A stretch of 64,000 nt of DNA from Planctomycetota bacterium (GCA_019456145.1 VRUL01000018.1:1-64000); one strand, 5' to 3'. Shown: positions 19,819 to 29,639, counted from the first letter of the stretch. Numbers and translations are program-made. The notes: a model not told the origin generated them from the sequence alone.

Positions 19819-21381
19819 TCAGAACTGACGCAAGCGTATGTCCTTAAACTGCACAAGCATTGGAGGTCCCTGATGTACCTGCAGCGCGAGCCTGCCGCTG
19901 GGCACTCGTTTGGGGTCATTATCCTGGATCTCGCACATGACCACGCCGTTGATATTCAGCACGGTGTGTCCCTTGTTGGTTATAAGCGTATAATCATTCC
20001 ACTGTTCGGGCTTGACAAGCTTGAGCAGTTCGGCCGGGTCACCCACCGAACCAACAACTTCCTTCCTGCCGGTTTTGTCAATGCGGACCTTTTGGCCCCT
20101 TTCAGCGAGGATGTTGCGCAGCGTGTACTCCATCAGGACGCCGGTCCATCGGCCGTCGGCGCTAAAATCGGCCTGGGGACCTACGAGAGCTTCGGCGTGC
20201 ATCTCGGTTCTTTCTTTACTGTGGAAGTAAATTCCCGAATTGCCGCCCTCCATTCGGAACTTCAAACGTAGTTCAAAGTCTGTCAGATCACCGCCCGTCC
20301 AGATAAGGAAATTATTCTCTGAAATGCGATTCTTCTCAGTGGTCTGGCCCGTGATGGCTCCGTCTTTGACAAACCATAGTCTGGGATTGCCCTCCCAGCC
20401 GGAAAGGTCTTTACCGTTGAAAAGACTCTTGAAACCGGGCTCAATTTTGGGTGCAACCTCGGCACTTGGTGTAGTATCAGCAGGCAGGTCACTTGTCGCA
20501 AACTGTATTCCATCCAGATAGAACCGCAGGATTGTCGGATTCCACCAGATATCTGTGCGATGGCCAATCGCACAGTAAAAGACCCGACCTTTCCCGTACC
20601 GTTTCACCCAGGCCAGCGCGAAATCGTTGTCCTTACGGTGTATCCAGGGCACGGTCATATTTGTCGTTTTGGTATCCAGCGAGAGGAGCACGCGGAGTTT
20701 TTTTCGCGAGTATGGATCACGGAACTGAAATATCTCCTCGGTTAGCCGAAAGTCCTTACCCTCGAATGCGACCAGCAGCTGATGGCCTGGCCCTTCCAGT
20801 TTTACACCGACTTCCTCGTTCCACGGGTGGCCCCAGTATGCGGCACCGAGCATCTCATGGAACTCTGGCCAATGGGTGTTCCCGCCAATAGCGTGATGAT
20901 AGGCAACAACCCCGCCTCCATTAGAAATCCACTCGAGCAAGCTACGGCGCAGCAATTGCTCAACGGCATTGATATCGGGGCCATATTCCTTAAGTTTTTT
21001 CATATCCTCATCGGTTGGACGAATCCAGGGACCGTTGCTGTTGTTCATAATAATGGCGTCGAATTGCCTCAGATTCTTTGGTAGATACATTGTAATATCG
21101 TCGCTGACAATCGGCTCGAACGCGCCGGTCTTTTCGCCGAGCAGTTTCATCGCATATTCGGCTTGCGGGATGGAATATCCCTTATGGGGTGACTTGTCCA
21201 TAAAAGGCGTATTCCATATCAGCACGCGACGATGCTTTTTCGGCTTCACGCGGGCCCTGTCGGGTACTGCCTCTCGGATTCGCTCTGCCTGCTGCTTCGT
21301 AACTTGGGCTTTAACAAGTACAGGTGACATCAGCATTGCCACAATTAAAAAAACAGCTCCAAAAGAACGCTTGCTTAACAT
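19819..21381 (-). CDS. ThuA-like domain fused to DUF1080 (3-keto-disaccharide hydrolase) domain
   Basis: 520 residues with a signal peptide (about 1-25). The N-terminal ThuA/class-I-glutaminase-like domain (about 48-290) shows VLIWNTPF, GGGVVAYHHAIGG and GKGRVFYCAIGH. The C-terminal DUF1080 beta-sandwich (about 315-520) shows the typical GFKSLFNGKDLSGW opening and NSGIYFHSK. DUF1080 proteins cleave glycosides after C3 oxidation, by beta-elimination. ThuA-type proteins accompany sugar oxidoreductases in disaccharide use. It lies 38 bp after the gene at 19780 in genome order and 28 bp before the next oxidoreductase, so the three probably form one operon. Confidence 0.85.
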   Translation of the reverse strand: MLSKRSFGAVFLIVAMLMSPVLVKAQVTKQQAERIREAVPDRARVKPKKHRRVLIWNTPFMDKSPHKGYSIPQAEYAMKLLGEKTGAFEPIVSDDITMYLPKNLRQFDAIIMNNSNGPWIRPTDEDMKKLKEYGPDINAVEQLLRRSLLEWISNGGGVVAYHHAIGGNTHWPEFHEMLGAAYWGHPWNEEVGVKLEGPGHQLLVAFEGKDFRLTEEIFQFRDPYSRKKLRVLLSLDTKTTNMTVPWIHRKDNDFALAWVKRYGKGRVFYCAIGHRTDIWWNPTILRFYLDGIQFATSDLPADTTPSAEVAPKIEPGFKSLFNGKDLSGWEGNPRLWFVKDGAITGQTTEKNRISENNFLIWTGGDLTDFELRLKFRMEGGNSGIYFHSKERTEMHAEALVGPQADFSADGRWTGVLMEYTLRNILAERGQKVRIDKTGRKEVVGSVGDPAELLKLVKPEQWNDYTLITNKGHTVLNINGVVMCEIQDNDPKRVPSGRLALQVHQGPPMLVQFKDIRLRQF

Positions 21382-21409
21382 TACTGAAATCTCCTTTCAA
21401 TGATTTTGC

Positions 21410-22801
21410 TTACAACGACCAGCCTTGTCGGTATTTGCGGCTAAGAGCCTCGTTGGCCTGAGCAAAATTTACTATTTTCATGGCCAGTGGATCGAATTCA
21501 AGCCTTTGCTCAAATTGTGTTGCCACATTGCCCAAAAGCACAAACTGAGTCAGAGGACTGGAATAATCAAAGTTAGACATCGCTGGCTTCCCTCCTTTGC
21601 AGGCATCGAGCCATTCACGCTCATGGCCTCGCGAACGGGGCAGCGACGACGGAGGTCCCTGGAAGTCCTCAAACTTATCTTTCGGGAGCAAGCTAAAGGA
21701 AGTGTTGTGGCCCGTTGAGTGTATCATACCCTTTGTGCCCACGATAAGGCAGCCAGCATGGTCCTGCCATTTTTTCTCACCGGCGTCACCCCAATCGAGC
21801 CGTCGGCCCATTACCTTCTCGATAAGTCCTCGAGGCCCGGGAGCGTGGCCGCCGCCGTTATACCAGTTAATTCTGACCGGCGGCATATCTCCTCTTGCGG
21901 GGAAGTCATAGTGTATGATTTCCCGTTTTGGAAATGTCGCCTTATGGAAGCCGGATACTTCGGCCTGCACTCTAACCCGCCTTTCGCCTGAAACCGGCTC
22001 ATCGGCTTTCCAGAGCGAATCGAGCTTCAGAGCTTTGAAAGGCAGGTTCATTGTATGAGAGGCCCAGTTTCCCAATTGATTTGTGCCGAAGTCGCGCCAG
22101 CCGTGCCATCCGTTGAGCCAGCGGGAATTATACGGGCGGTATGCTGCCGGACCGAGCCAAAGGTCCCACTTCAGATAATCCGGCATATCGTGAACTTTGC
22201 TGGGATATGGCCGCTCGCCCGGTCCCCCACCTGTATTCCAGGCGTGCACGTCCCGGATTTCACCAAGCACGCCTGCCTGAATAATCTCGACAGCCCGACG
22301 AAAGCCCTGGCTCGCCGTACCCTGGTTGCCCATTTGTGTAGCTACCTTGTGCTTTGCCGCCAGTTGTCGCAGTACACGCGCCTCGTTCAGGTTGTGCGTT
22401 AGCGGCTTTTCACAAAAGACGTGTTTACCCATCTTAATTGCCGTGGCAGAGGCGACAGCATGAGTGTGGTCGGGTGTGGCGATAACGACTGCGTCGATTT
22501 GCTTGTCCATCTCATCAAGCATCTTGCGAAAGTCATGATACTTTTTGGCTTTCGGTATTTCCTTAAATGCACCGCTTGCCTTTCGTTCATTAACGTCACA
22601 CATCGCTACAACGTTTCCACCGGCCCTCGGGATTGCACCTACAAACCAGCTTCCGCGCCCACCAATGCCAATAAGCGCAATATTAAGCTTTTCATTTGCC
22701 TCGTAGCTGAAAGCCGCACGGCTGTCTTTCAGAATTAACAGACCTAATCCACCAAGAGCAGTATTGCTGAGAAAAGTACGACGATTGATTCGCCTCTTCA
22801 T
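21410..22801 (-). CDS. Gfo/Idh/MocA-family oxidoreductase, Tat-exported
   Basis: 463 residues. A Tat-type start (KRRINRRTFLSNTALGGLGLL) precedes the Rossmann motif ALIGIGGRGSWFVG. FCEKPLT carries the conserved lysine, and LGNWASHTMNLPF is the capping loop. It is the first gene of a probable three-gene operon with the ThuA-DUF1080 fusion and the second oxidoreductase. In the known pathway one oxidoreductase makes the 3-keto-glycoside and another reduces the released 3-keto-sugar; sequence alone does not assign which is which here. Confidence 0.88.
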   Translation of the reverse strand: MKRRINRRTFLSNTALGGLGLLILKDSRAAFSYEANEKLNIALIGIGGRGSWFVGAIPRAGGNVVAMCDVNERKASGAFKEIPKAKKYHDFRKMLDEMDKQIDAVVIATPDHTHAVASATAIKMGKHVFCEKPLTHNLNEARVLRQLAAKHKVATQMGNQGTASQGFRRAVEIIQAGVLGEIRDVHAWNTGGGPGERPYPSKVHDMPDYLKWDLWLGPAAYRPYNSRWLNGWHGWRDFGTNQLGNWASHTMNLPFKALKLDSLWKADEPVSGERRVRVQAEVSGFHKATFPKREIIHYDFPARGDMPPVRINWYNGGGHAPGPRGLIEKVMGRRLDWGDAGEKKWQDHAGCLIVGTKGMIHSTGHNTSFSLLPKDKFEDFQGPPSSLPRSRGHEREWLDACKGGKPAMSNFDYSSPLTQFVLLGNVATQFEQRLEFDPLAMKIVNFAQANEALSRKYRQGWSL

Positions 22802-22989
22802 AGTTCCTCACCCCTTTCTTGCCAAGATGGTTCTCATTTCGTGCCATTTCCGCCAGTGGCAGACCAGCCTTATACCTTGGAATTTTACCAGTTCTATCCG
22901 AGTAATGCAAGCCATTTAGTGACGGTTTTCGTCTTCTAAGCAACGTGTCAATCCATAAGTGTGGTAGTCGGTTTCCCCCGAAACGGCTT

Positions 22990-23053
22990 GCCCCGTTTGA
23001 AATCTTCGCTTTTTGTCCGGTATTCTTGTGTCGTCTGGAATTTCTAACGGGGC
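22990..23053. repeat. long-arm hairpin with GCCCCGTT/AACGGGGC ends
   Basis: Arms 22990-23003 and 23040-23053 pair over 14 bases with one mismatch, loop 36 bases. The right arm word ATTTCTAACGGGG recurs at 13320-13332. It is part of the 22802-23223 spacer, which otherwise holds no gene. It may be a small dispersed element; it ends exactly where the predicted promoter of the next gene begins. Confidence 0.5.
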
Positions 23054-23082
23054 TTGCACAAACAACAAAAATGTGCTAAACT
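23054..23082 (+). promoter_or_regulatory. predicted promoter for the PQQ-type propeller gene
   Basis: TTGCAC (23054-23059), a 17-base spacer and TAAACT (23077-23082), about 140 bases before the ATG. Consensus match only. Confidence 0.3.
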
Positions 23083-23223
23083 TCCAAATTATAGTTTCAT
23101 TAAAGCAGCTTTGTGAATCACATTGTAAGCTCAGGGTAAATACTGTTGCCGACTCATAGTGGGGAGGCCAAGCTAATTAGTCAAGGATGGGATTTATTTG
23201 AATCTTTCAGACAGGGGTGAGAT

Positions 23224-24465
23224 ATGAGTAAAATAAAATGTTTGGTAGTAATGGTCGTCTTTTCGTTAGGAATATCGGTATCGCTGGTTAGCGCAGCCAA
23301 TGATGCCGACGAGTGGCCTTGCTGGCAGGGACCTAACCATGATGCCAAGTCCCCTGCAACCGGCTTGCTGAAAGAATGGCCGACCGGGGGGCCCAAACTG
23401 CTGTGGCAAGTGAACGACATCGGTAAAGGTTTCTCAACCGTTTCTGTAAGTGCCGGCATGATTTACACAACAGGCGATGTTGGCGATAAACTCATGCTGT
23501 TTGCCTTCGACATGAACGGAAAACCAAAGTGGAAAATACCGGTCGACAAGTCCTGGACCAGGAGCCGGCCTGGCTCGCGATCGACCCCGACGGTTGATGG
23601 CGACAGAGTTTACCTTCTGTCCGGCAACGGAATTTTCGCCTGTTTAAATGCCAAAACCGGCAGGCAGAACTGGTCCAAGGACCTCAGAAGCTTTGGCGGA
23701 CGGCCCGGCGGCTGGGGATATGCCGAATCGGTCTTGATTTATAATGACCTCGCAATCGTCAAACCCGGCGGGGACAACTGTATCATGGCTTTTAATAAGA
23801 TAACCGGGGAGACAGTATGGCAAAGCAAGGGCTTCAAGGCCGGACCGGAATACGGCTCCTGTGTCCCCGTCACACACGACGGTGTGCCCATGATAACAAC
23901 AGGTACACGTGCAGGTGTTGTAGGCGTCTCGGCAAAGACCGGAGATCTCTTATGGAAGAACAGTTGGTGCACAAACAATACTGCAAATTGTCCCGACCCT
24001 GTATACGCCGATGGTTTCGTCTTCTGGTCCAACGGGTATGGCAAGGGCGGCATTTGCCTGAAGCTAAGCACGTCTGACGGTAAGGTATCAGCCCAGGAGG
24101 CCTGGACAACCAAAGACATGGTCTGCCATCATGGCGGTTATATCGTCCACGAAGGCCACCTCTACGGCAATCACAACGGCGGCTGGTCGTGCCTGGAACT
24201 AAAGACTGGCCGGAAAAAATGGTACGAAAAAGCTGTAGGCAAGGGCTCACTGTGCTTTGCAGATGGGATGCTGTACCTCTTCGGGGAAAACGGCGGCAAA
24301 GCAGCCCTGGCAACGTTCTCGCCTGATGGTATGGAGGTCAAAGGGACTGTAACCGTCAAAGGCAGTGGACCAAGCTGGGCCCATCCCGTCGTCATAGGTG
24401 GACGACTGTACCTGCGATATGCCGACAACCTTTATTGCTTCGACGTAAAAGCCAAAAAATCATAA
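23224..24465 (+). CDS. PQQ-binding-like beta-propeller protein, exported
   Basis: 413 residues starting with a cleavable signal peptide (about 1-23, ending VSAAND). The body is a chain of quinoprotein-type blades: KLLWQVNDIGKGFSTVSVS, LNAKTGRQNWSKDL, FNKITGETVWQSKG, SAKTGDLLWKN and LELKTGRKKWYEK. The DEWPCWQGPNHDAKSP opening is common in planctomycete members. Such proteins are usually assigned to outer-membrane assembly or to redox enzymes, but this one shows no dehydrogenase residues I can identify, so a scaffold or binding role is equally possible. It stands alone between divergent and convergent neighbours. Confidence 0.8.
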   Translation: MSKIKCLVVMVVFSLGISVSLVSAANDADEWPCWQGPNHDAKSPATGLLKEWPTGGPKLLWQVNDIGKGFSTVSVSAGMIYTTGDVGDKLMLFAFDMNGKPKWKIPVDKSWTRSRPGSRSTPTVDGDRVYLLSGNGIFACLNAKTGRQNWSKDLRSFGGRPGGWGYAESVLIYNDLAIVKPGGDNCIMAFNKITGETVWQSKGFKAGPEYGSCVPVTHDGVPMITTGTRAGVVGVSAKTGDLLWKNSWCTNNTANCPDPVYADGFVFWSNGYGKGGICLKLSTSDGKVSAQEAWTTKDMVCHHGGYIVHEGHLYGNHNGGWSCLELKTGRKKWYEKAVGKGSLCFADGMLYLFGENGGKAALATFSPDGMEVKGTVTVKGSGPSWAHPVVIGGRLYLRYADNLYCFDVKAKKS

Positions 24466-24535
24466 CGGTTGTCATAGAGTAAGTTACTGGATAGTGCAAA
24501 GCCTTTGAGTATCCGCAGTGTGATTTCGGCAAGAA

Positions 24536-26068
24536 TCATTTTCTTGCTACTGTAATGCCATGGTAACGATTTATCAGCCCGAAAAGACAGGCGACTAAGC
24601 ACAAAGCCGCTGTCCCCACCCCACCGATGGTTATCTTATCGAGGCTGCACTGAACCCAGTGCCATGATTGCGGCAGATGTTCGGTTACAAAATCATGCCG
24701 TATAAAAGTTGCCCAACCGATTACGGCGATACTTGCCCCTATCGATACAAGACCCTGCCACAAATGCAAGCGAACCCGTATTAAAGACAAAAGAAACAGA
24801 CCAAGCGTCCCTCCACCAAAGATTGCCGACATCTGCCACCAAACATCCAGCGCGCTCTTTGCATTAATCATCAAAAGGGCAAAACCGATTCCTAACAGAC
24901 CCCATACTACCGTCATCGAACGCAGAAACAGCATGCTGGCTTTCTCCCCGATATTCGGATTAATATACCGCTTAGTGAAATCCAGCAGTAGAACGGTCGC
25001 CGAGCAATTCAAGGCCGAGTCTACGGTACTCATCGCTGCCGCGAGAATTGCGGCGATGATTAATCCCTTCAGACCTGCGGGCAGTTCTGTAGCGATGAAA
25101 TACGGAAAAACCTGATCGCCTTTCGTTATATCGGCACCCAGCGCATGTTCCGGCGAAGAGTAAAAGGCAAAAAGAGTTGTCCCTATATAGAGGAAAACCG
25201 CCGTCAGGGGTATATATATCAGCATGGCAATCCAGACCGACCGCTTCGCCTCCCGCTCGGTGGCAACGGAACAGTATTTCTGCACATAATTCTGGTCCGC
25301 CAGCAGGTTCCGCAAATTCTCTGTAACGCCAAAAATAATCATCACCCATATCGTTCGGTTGGACAGATGTTCCTGAGCATTTAGAGAGAGCTTCCAACTT
25401 CCAAAGCTGAACTTGCCTTGTTCAATAGCAGTTTGTATCAAGGGTTCCGGCCCCGAGAAGACATAGTAGGACAAACCGGCTGCGCAGAACAGAACGCCTA
25501 TAATCATGACCGCTGATTGCATAACGTCCGTCCAAATCACCGCCTCCATCCCGCCCATCAGTGTATAAATGATGGTCACCACACCGATGACTATGATTAC
25601 AAAACGAATGTCCACACGAACAAACGTGCTCAGCAACAGGCTGGCTAAATAAAGAATTACAGCAACGCGGCAGACCATATAGAGCACAAAAGCTAACGCG
25701 GCATACACTCGCCCCCAGGAACCGAGTCTCTCTTCCAGAAACGAGTAAACAGAAATCAGCCGTGTTTTTCGATAATATGGCACCGCGTATTTACAAACCA
25801 GCCAGGCCACCGGCAGGATACAAAACGAGAAAATGATAGGATGCCAGTTTGATTCAAATGCCATACCCGGCGTGGCGATATACGAAATACTGCTGGTATA
25901 TGCGCTCATTACAGCTAATCCAGCCGCCCAGGCAGGAATCGAACGGCCGGCGACCATGAATTGCTCTGCCGTACGGCACTTACGTCTGCAGTACACACCC
26001 ATCCCAACCAGTACGCAGGCATAAAGAGCCAGAATACCGATATCAATTTTGTCGAGACTGCCCTGCAC
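24536..26068 (-). CDS. sodium:solute symporter (SSS family)
   Basis: 510 residues with about 13 membrane helices (for example DIGILALYACVLVGMGVY, VIIVIGVVTIIYTLMGG). GYRRKCRTAEQFMVAGRSIPAWAAG-like opening text and AAMSTVDSALNCSATVLLLDF are typical of the family. The start is a GTG at 26068, 27 bases after the stop of the upstream aldolase gene, so the two look like one operon. Family members co-import sugars, sialic acid, pantothenate or similar solutes with sodium. The aldolase partner suggests a sugar acid such as a nonulosonate, as inference. Confidence 0.88.
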   Translation of the reverse strand: MQGSLDKIDIGILALYACVLVGMGVYCRRKCRTAEQFMVAGRSIPAWAAGLAVMSAYTSSISYIATPGMAFESNWHPIIFSFCILPVAWLVCKYAVPYYRKTRLISVYSFLEERLGSWGRVYAALAFVLYMVCRVAVILYLASLLLSTFVRVDIRFVIIVIGVVTIIYTLMGGMEAVIWTDVMQSAVMIIGVLFCAAGLSYYVFSGPEPLIQTAIEQGKFSFGSWKLSLNAQEHLSNRTIWVMIIFGVTENLRNLLADQNYVQKYCSVATEREAKRSVWIAMLIYIPLTAVFLYIGTTLFAFYSSPEHALGADITKGDQVFPYFIATELPAGLKGLIIAAILAAAMSTVDSALNCSATVLLLDFTKRYINPNIGEKASMLFLRSMTVVWGLLGIGFALLMINAKSALDVWWQMSAIFGGGTLGLFLLSLIRVRLHLWQGLVSIGASIAVIGWATFIRHDFVTEHLPQSWHWVQCSLDKITIGGVGTAALCLVACLFGLINRYHGITVARK

Positions 26069-26095
26069 TTTTCTTTCGCCTTATCCAAACTCATA

Positions 26096-27031
26096 CTATT
26101 GTTTCTGCGAAATGCCCAGCTCTTCGATGTGTCGTCGAATCACGTTACGTTCGTTACTCCGGAAACGGTGAAACGGCTCTGCTAAAAAATCACTGCAAAT
26201 ACCCATACACCAAAGCGCACACTTTAGCCCCTTCAAATAACTCGATTCGTATTTACCCACACCGTAAATGGCAGTAATGATTTGCATCACCTTTTTATGA
26301 AGCGCTTCGACCGTCGACAAATCCTTTGAACGCGCCGCGTTATACAGGTCAACATAAAGATGCGGAACCAGATTGGCCCCTCCACAGACACCACCATGTC
26401 CGCCTAACAAAATCGCTTCGGCAAGAAGCTCCTCCTGCCCTATCAGAAGCGAGAAATCCGGCCGTTTCTTTAGCAGCGACAGCAACTGACGAAAATAAAA
26501 CATATCTCCGGAACTCTCCTTTATCCCCACAATGCCGGTGATATCAGCCGCGGCCCGCACGGTCTCTGGCTCGAAAACCAGCTTCGTATAGCTTGGCATG
26601 TTATAAAGGAACAATGGCAAAGGAAGTTCAGGCATTAGATGCGCAAGATATTCGAGCAGCTCCCCTTGACCAGCGGGGAAGTAATATGGCGGCGCCAGCA
26701 CGACAGCTTGTGCGCCGGCGTCTTTTGCTTTGCAGGCGATGTTTACCGACTCCACAAAGCATGTATCGGTTATTCCGACCAATACCGGAACACGCCCCTT
26801 AACCTGTGCGCAGACATGCTCAATCAGTTCGCATCGCAGGCGCTGGCTCAGGCTCGGCGCCTCACCCGTTGTCCCTAAGATGAACAAACCATTGACACCA
26901 CCTGCCAGAATGTGTTCGATCAGCCGCTCAAGACCGGCCACATCGAGGGTATCTCGGTCAAGAAGCGGCGTCACCATTGGTGGAATGATACCGCGCAGCG
27001 GCCTCGGTAATACGTTCGAGTTCGATTCCAT
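26096..27031 (-). CDS. DHDPS/N-acetylneuraminate lyase-family aldolase
   Basis: 311 residues, the normal size for this class-I aldolase family. The pyruvate-binding motif GTTGE is at 53-57, the tyrosine of YNMP at 143, and the Schiff-base lysine is Lys171 in GIVGIKESSGD. Substrate could be N-acetylneuraminate, dihydrodipicolinate precursors or a 2-keto-3-deoxy sugar acid. The downstream SSS symporter and the divergent sialidase-like gene favour a catabolic role on a sugar acid. It opens a probable two-gene operon. Confidence 0.9.
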   Translation of the reverse strand: MESNSNVLPRPLRGIIPPMVTPLLDRDTLDVAGLERLIEHILAGGVNGLFILGTTGEAPSLSQRLRCELIEHVCAQVKGRVPVLVGITDTCFVESVNIACKAKDAGAQAVVLAPPYYFPAGQGELLEYLAHLMPELPLPLFLYNMPSYTKLVFEPETVRAAADITGIVGIKESSGDMFYFRQLLSLLKKRPDFSLLIGQEELLAEAILLGGHGGVCGGANLVPHLYVDLYNAARSKDLSTVEALHKKVMQIITAIYGVGKYESSYLKGLKCALWCMGICSDFLAEPFHRFRSNERNVIRRHIEELGISQKQ

Positions 27032-27408
27032 GTTTTATAAGTTCTCCATTCTACGATTAAGTTTGCTACACAACATTAAAGTTTCAAAACAATTGCTCAA
27101 TCGTCAAAAGCCCATGCAATACCTTCAAACTCATTTTATCCCTTAAATTCAACGATTAACAGCACATTTTTAATGAATCCAGACATGAATCAGCAACCGA
27201 AATTGTTTTTCCTTGCAGCACTTTTCGACGGCAGGTAAAATGTATCCGACTTGTAATCAACCGAGGCCAATTTGGACTATCTGTCCCGGTATAGACATTA
27301 ATATACTCATCGGAGGAGTTGAAACCAACAATCGAAACATCACAAAGAAACGCAGGTTACAATGAACAGAAAAATGTTCTGTTAAATTATTACAGTCGGA
27401 GCAGTAAA
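27032..27408. other. divergent intergenic region
   Basis: Holds the promoters of the aldolase-symporter operon (minus) and the SUMF-sialidase gene (plus). I find no clear -35/-10 pair or dyad. A GGAGGAG at 27312-27318 touches a TTG at 27319, which would give a 30-residue N-terminal extension without signal character. Confidence 0.4.
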
Positions 27409-29574
27409 ATGAAACATTCGATGATGTTTGTCGTGCTCATCTTGGGAAACATATTGGCAGCAGTCCTTGGGGCTCCTTCCGGAGAAGCAACTGAGATGCC
27501 GACTGAGAAGCAATATTCAAACAGTATCGGTATGAAGTTTGTTCGCATCGAGCCGGGCACATTTGACATGGGCTATGGCGATGGCGGCCAATTGCCTCAA
27601 GAGGTCCTTGGTGCAAAAGAACACGGCGGCAGAAGCATCGGACTTTCTCAATTCGGAAAGAAGGGTGATTACGATGAGCATCCAACACACAAGGTTACGA
27701 TAACAAAGCCTTTCTATATGGGAGTTTATGAAGTTACCAACCGTCAATATGAACGCTTTGACCCGCTGCATATGCACTTGCGAGGCAAGAAAGGCTTCTC
27801 GATTGACAACGATGAGGCAGTAGTTTTTGTCAACTGGCACCAGGCAAAGGCCTTTTGTGACTGGCTAAGCAAAAAAGAGGGCTTACACTACCGGTTACCG
27901 ACTGAAGCCCAGTGGGAATATGCCTGCCGGGCCGGTACTAAGACTCAATTCTATACAGGGGACACACTGCCGGAACAGTTCCTTAAGAATCCGGACAACA
28001 GTTGGTATCCCTGCCCGGACAACAGCAGAGGCAGAGAAGAAGTCGTGCCTCTTGACGTCGGTAAGACAAAACCAAATCCCTGGGGTCTTTACGATATGCA
28101 CGGCAACGTCGAAGAATGGTGCTATGATTGGTACGGACCTTACACAGGTGACGACCAGAGTAATCCTGTGGGTCGTGCTGATGGAGTTTTTAAGGTCACC
28201 CGCGGCGGCAGCCATGGTACTGTTGCCTATTATCTGCGAAGCTGCAACCGCATGGGGACATTGTCGGATGACAAAAGCTTTATGATAGGTTTCAGGATTG
28301 TGCTGGGAAAAATGCCTGAGACAACACCGCTGCCTATTGCCCCCAAACCACTCTATCAGCAAAACGTCAAGCAAGAGGTGCCAAGCGGCATAACCAAAGA
28401 ACCAGACCCGGCCAAGCCCCATTTCCGTGGCCCGCGCAACTACGTCAAGATTGACAAAGATTCTATCGGCCCGCTGTTCTCCAGACACAATCACGACCCT
28501 GCCATTGTCGAATGTCCCAACGGCGACCTGATTACCATCTGGTATACATGTGTCACCGAAAGGGGGCGTGAGCTTGCCTTGGCCGCCAGCAGGCTCCGTT
28601 ATGGAACTGACCAATGGCAGCCCGCTTCCCCTTTCTGGGACGCGGCAGACCGCAACGACCATGCGCCCGCGATGTGGTACGACCGAAACAGGACGATATA
28701 TCATTTCGTAGGGCTCTCGACTGCCGCCACGTGGGGACCGCTGGCCATTGTGATGCGCACATCAGTCGACAACGGCGCGACCTGGTCACGAGCCAGGCTA
28801 ATTAGGCCCGAGCATCAGCGGCGCAACCAGGTCACCGAATCGGTTTTCCGCACGCGTGAGGGTTATATTATTCTGGCGTGTGATGCGACCCCAAGAGGTA
28901 GCGGCGGCACATCCATTCATATCAGTAAAGATAACGGCAAGACCTGGACCGACCCCGGCGGAACTATAGCAGGCATTCACGCAGGCGTCGCGCAGCTTGA
29001 TGACGGCAGGTTAATAGCATTAGGCCGAGGTGATAACATCAGACTCGGCGATGAGCAGCGAATGCCTATGAGCACCTCCGTTGATATGGGAAAGACCTGG
29101 AACTACAACCCATCGCAGTTTCCGCCTATTGGCGGCGGCCAGCGCCTCGTGCTCGTCAAACTCAACCAAGGCCCCCTTTTCCTGGCAACCTTTGCCAATG
29201 GAAAGCCCCCTGTGAAAGTAACCGATGTCTCGGGGAAAAAACGCCAGGTCAGAGGACTCTTCGGCGCTCTTTCTTACGACGGCGGACTTACTTGGCCGCA
29301 TATCCGACTGATTACCGATGACGGACCTAACCGGGAATACAAAACCACCGATGGAAGGAGCTTTACTATGGGGCTGAACAGCGCTGAACCGAAAGGCTAC
29401 CTCTCCGTCTGCCAGGCGAGAAACGGTGTAATACACTTGATAAGCAGTTGGAATCACTACCAATTCAATCTTAAATGGCTCCAGACATCACCGCCGGCAA
29501 AAACAAAAAAACATACTGTTGAGTTGTCAGGACAGAATTTTTTTAGTAAAATGGATGCACAAATTCTTAATTGA
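27409..29574 (+). CDS. SUMF (FGE-sulfatase) domain fused to sialidase-like Asp-box propeller, exported
   Basis: 721 residues from the ATG at 27409, which follows GGAG and starts a signal peptide (KHSMMFVVLILGNILAAVLG). Residues about 40-300 are a SUMF domain: MKFVRIEPGTFDMGY, YRLPTEAQWEYACRAG and WGLYDMHGNVEEW. The two cysteines that activate true formylglycine-generating enzymes are not in place; only one Cys is seen in LRSCNRMG. Residues about 355-705 form a sialidase-type propeller with four Asp boxes (SVDNGATW, SKDNGKTW, SVDMGKTW, SYDGGLTW). Exo-sialidases release terminal sialic acid, but the catalytic triad could not be fully placed. It is divergent from the aldolase-symporter pair. Confidence 0.82.
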   Translation: MKHSMMFVVLILGNILAAVLGAPSGEATEMPTEKQYSNSIGMKFVRIEPGTFDMGYGDGGQLPQEVLGAKEHGGRSIGLSQFGKKGDYDEHPTHKVTITKPFYMGVYEVTNRQYERFDPLHMHLRGKKGFSIDNDEAVVFVNWHQAKAFCDWLSKKEGLHYRLPTEAQWEYACRAGTKTQFYTGDTLPEQFLKNPDNSWYPCPDNSRGREEVVPLDVGKTKPNPWGLYDMHGNVEEWCYDWYGPYTGDDQSNPVGRADGVFKVTRGGSHGTVAYYLRSCNRMGTLSDDKSFMIGFRIVLGKMPETTPLPIAPKPLYQQNVKQEVPSGITKEPDPAKPHFRGPRNYVKIDKDSIGPLFSRHNHDPAIVECPNGDLITIWYTCVTERGRELALAASRLRYGTDQWQPASPFWDAADRNDHAPAMWYDRNRTIYHFVGLSTAATWGPLAIVMRTSVDNGATWSRARLIRPEHQRRNQVTESVFRTREGYIILACDATPRGSGGTSIHISKDNGKTWTDPGGTIAGIHAGVAQLDDGRLIALGRGDNIRLGDEQRMPMSTSVDMGKTWNYNPSQFPPIGGGQRLVLVKLNQGPLFLATFANGKPPVKVTDVSGKKRQVRGLFGALSYDGGLTWPHIRLITDDGPNREYKTTDGRSFTMGLNSAEPKGYLSVCQARNGVIHLISSWNHYQFNLKWLQTSPPAKTKKHTVELSGQNFFSKMDAQILN

Positions 29575-29639
29575 ATATTCAGAGGACATCTATAAAGTAA
29601 AAAATTTTGTGTTTTAAAATATAGAAAGGATTAGTTCCG

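Noticed and set aside
27895-28704. 269-codon open frame on the minus strand
   Set aside because: Shadow of the SUMF-sialidase gene, which has Asp boxes, a signal peptide and a ribosome site in the other direction.
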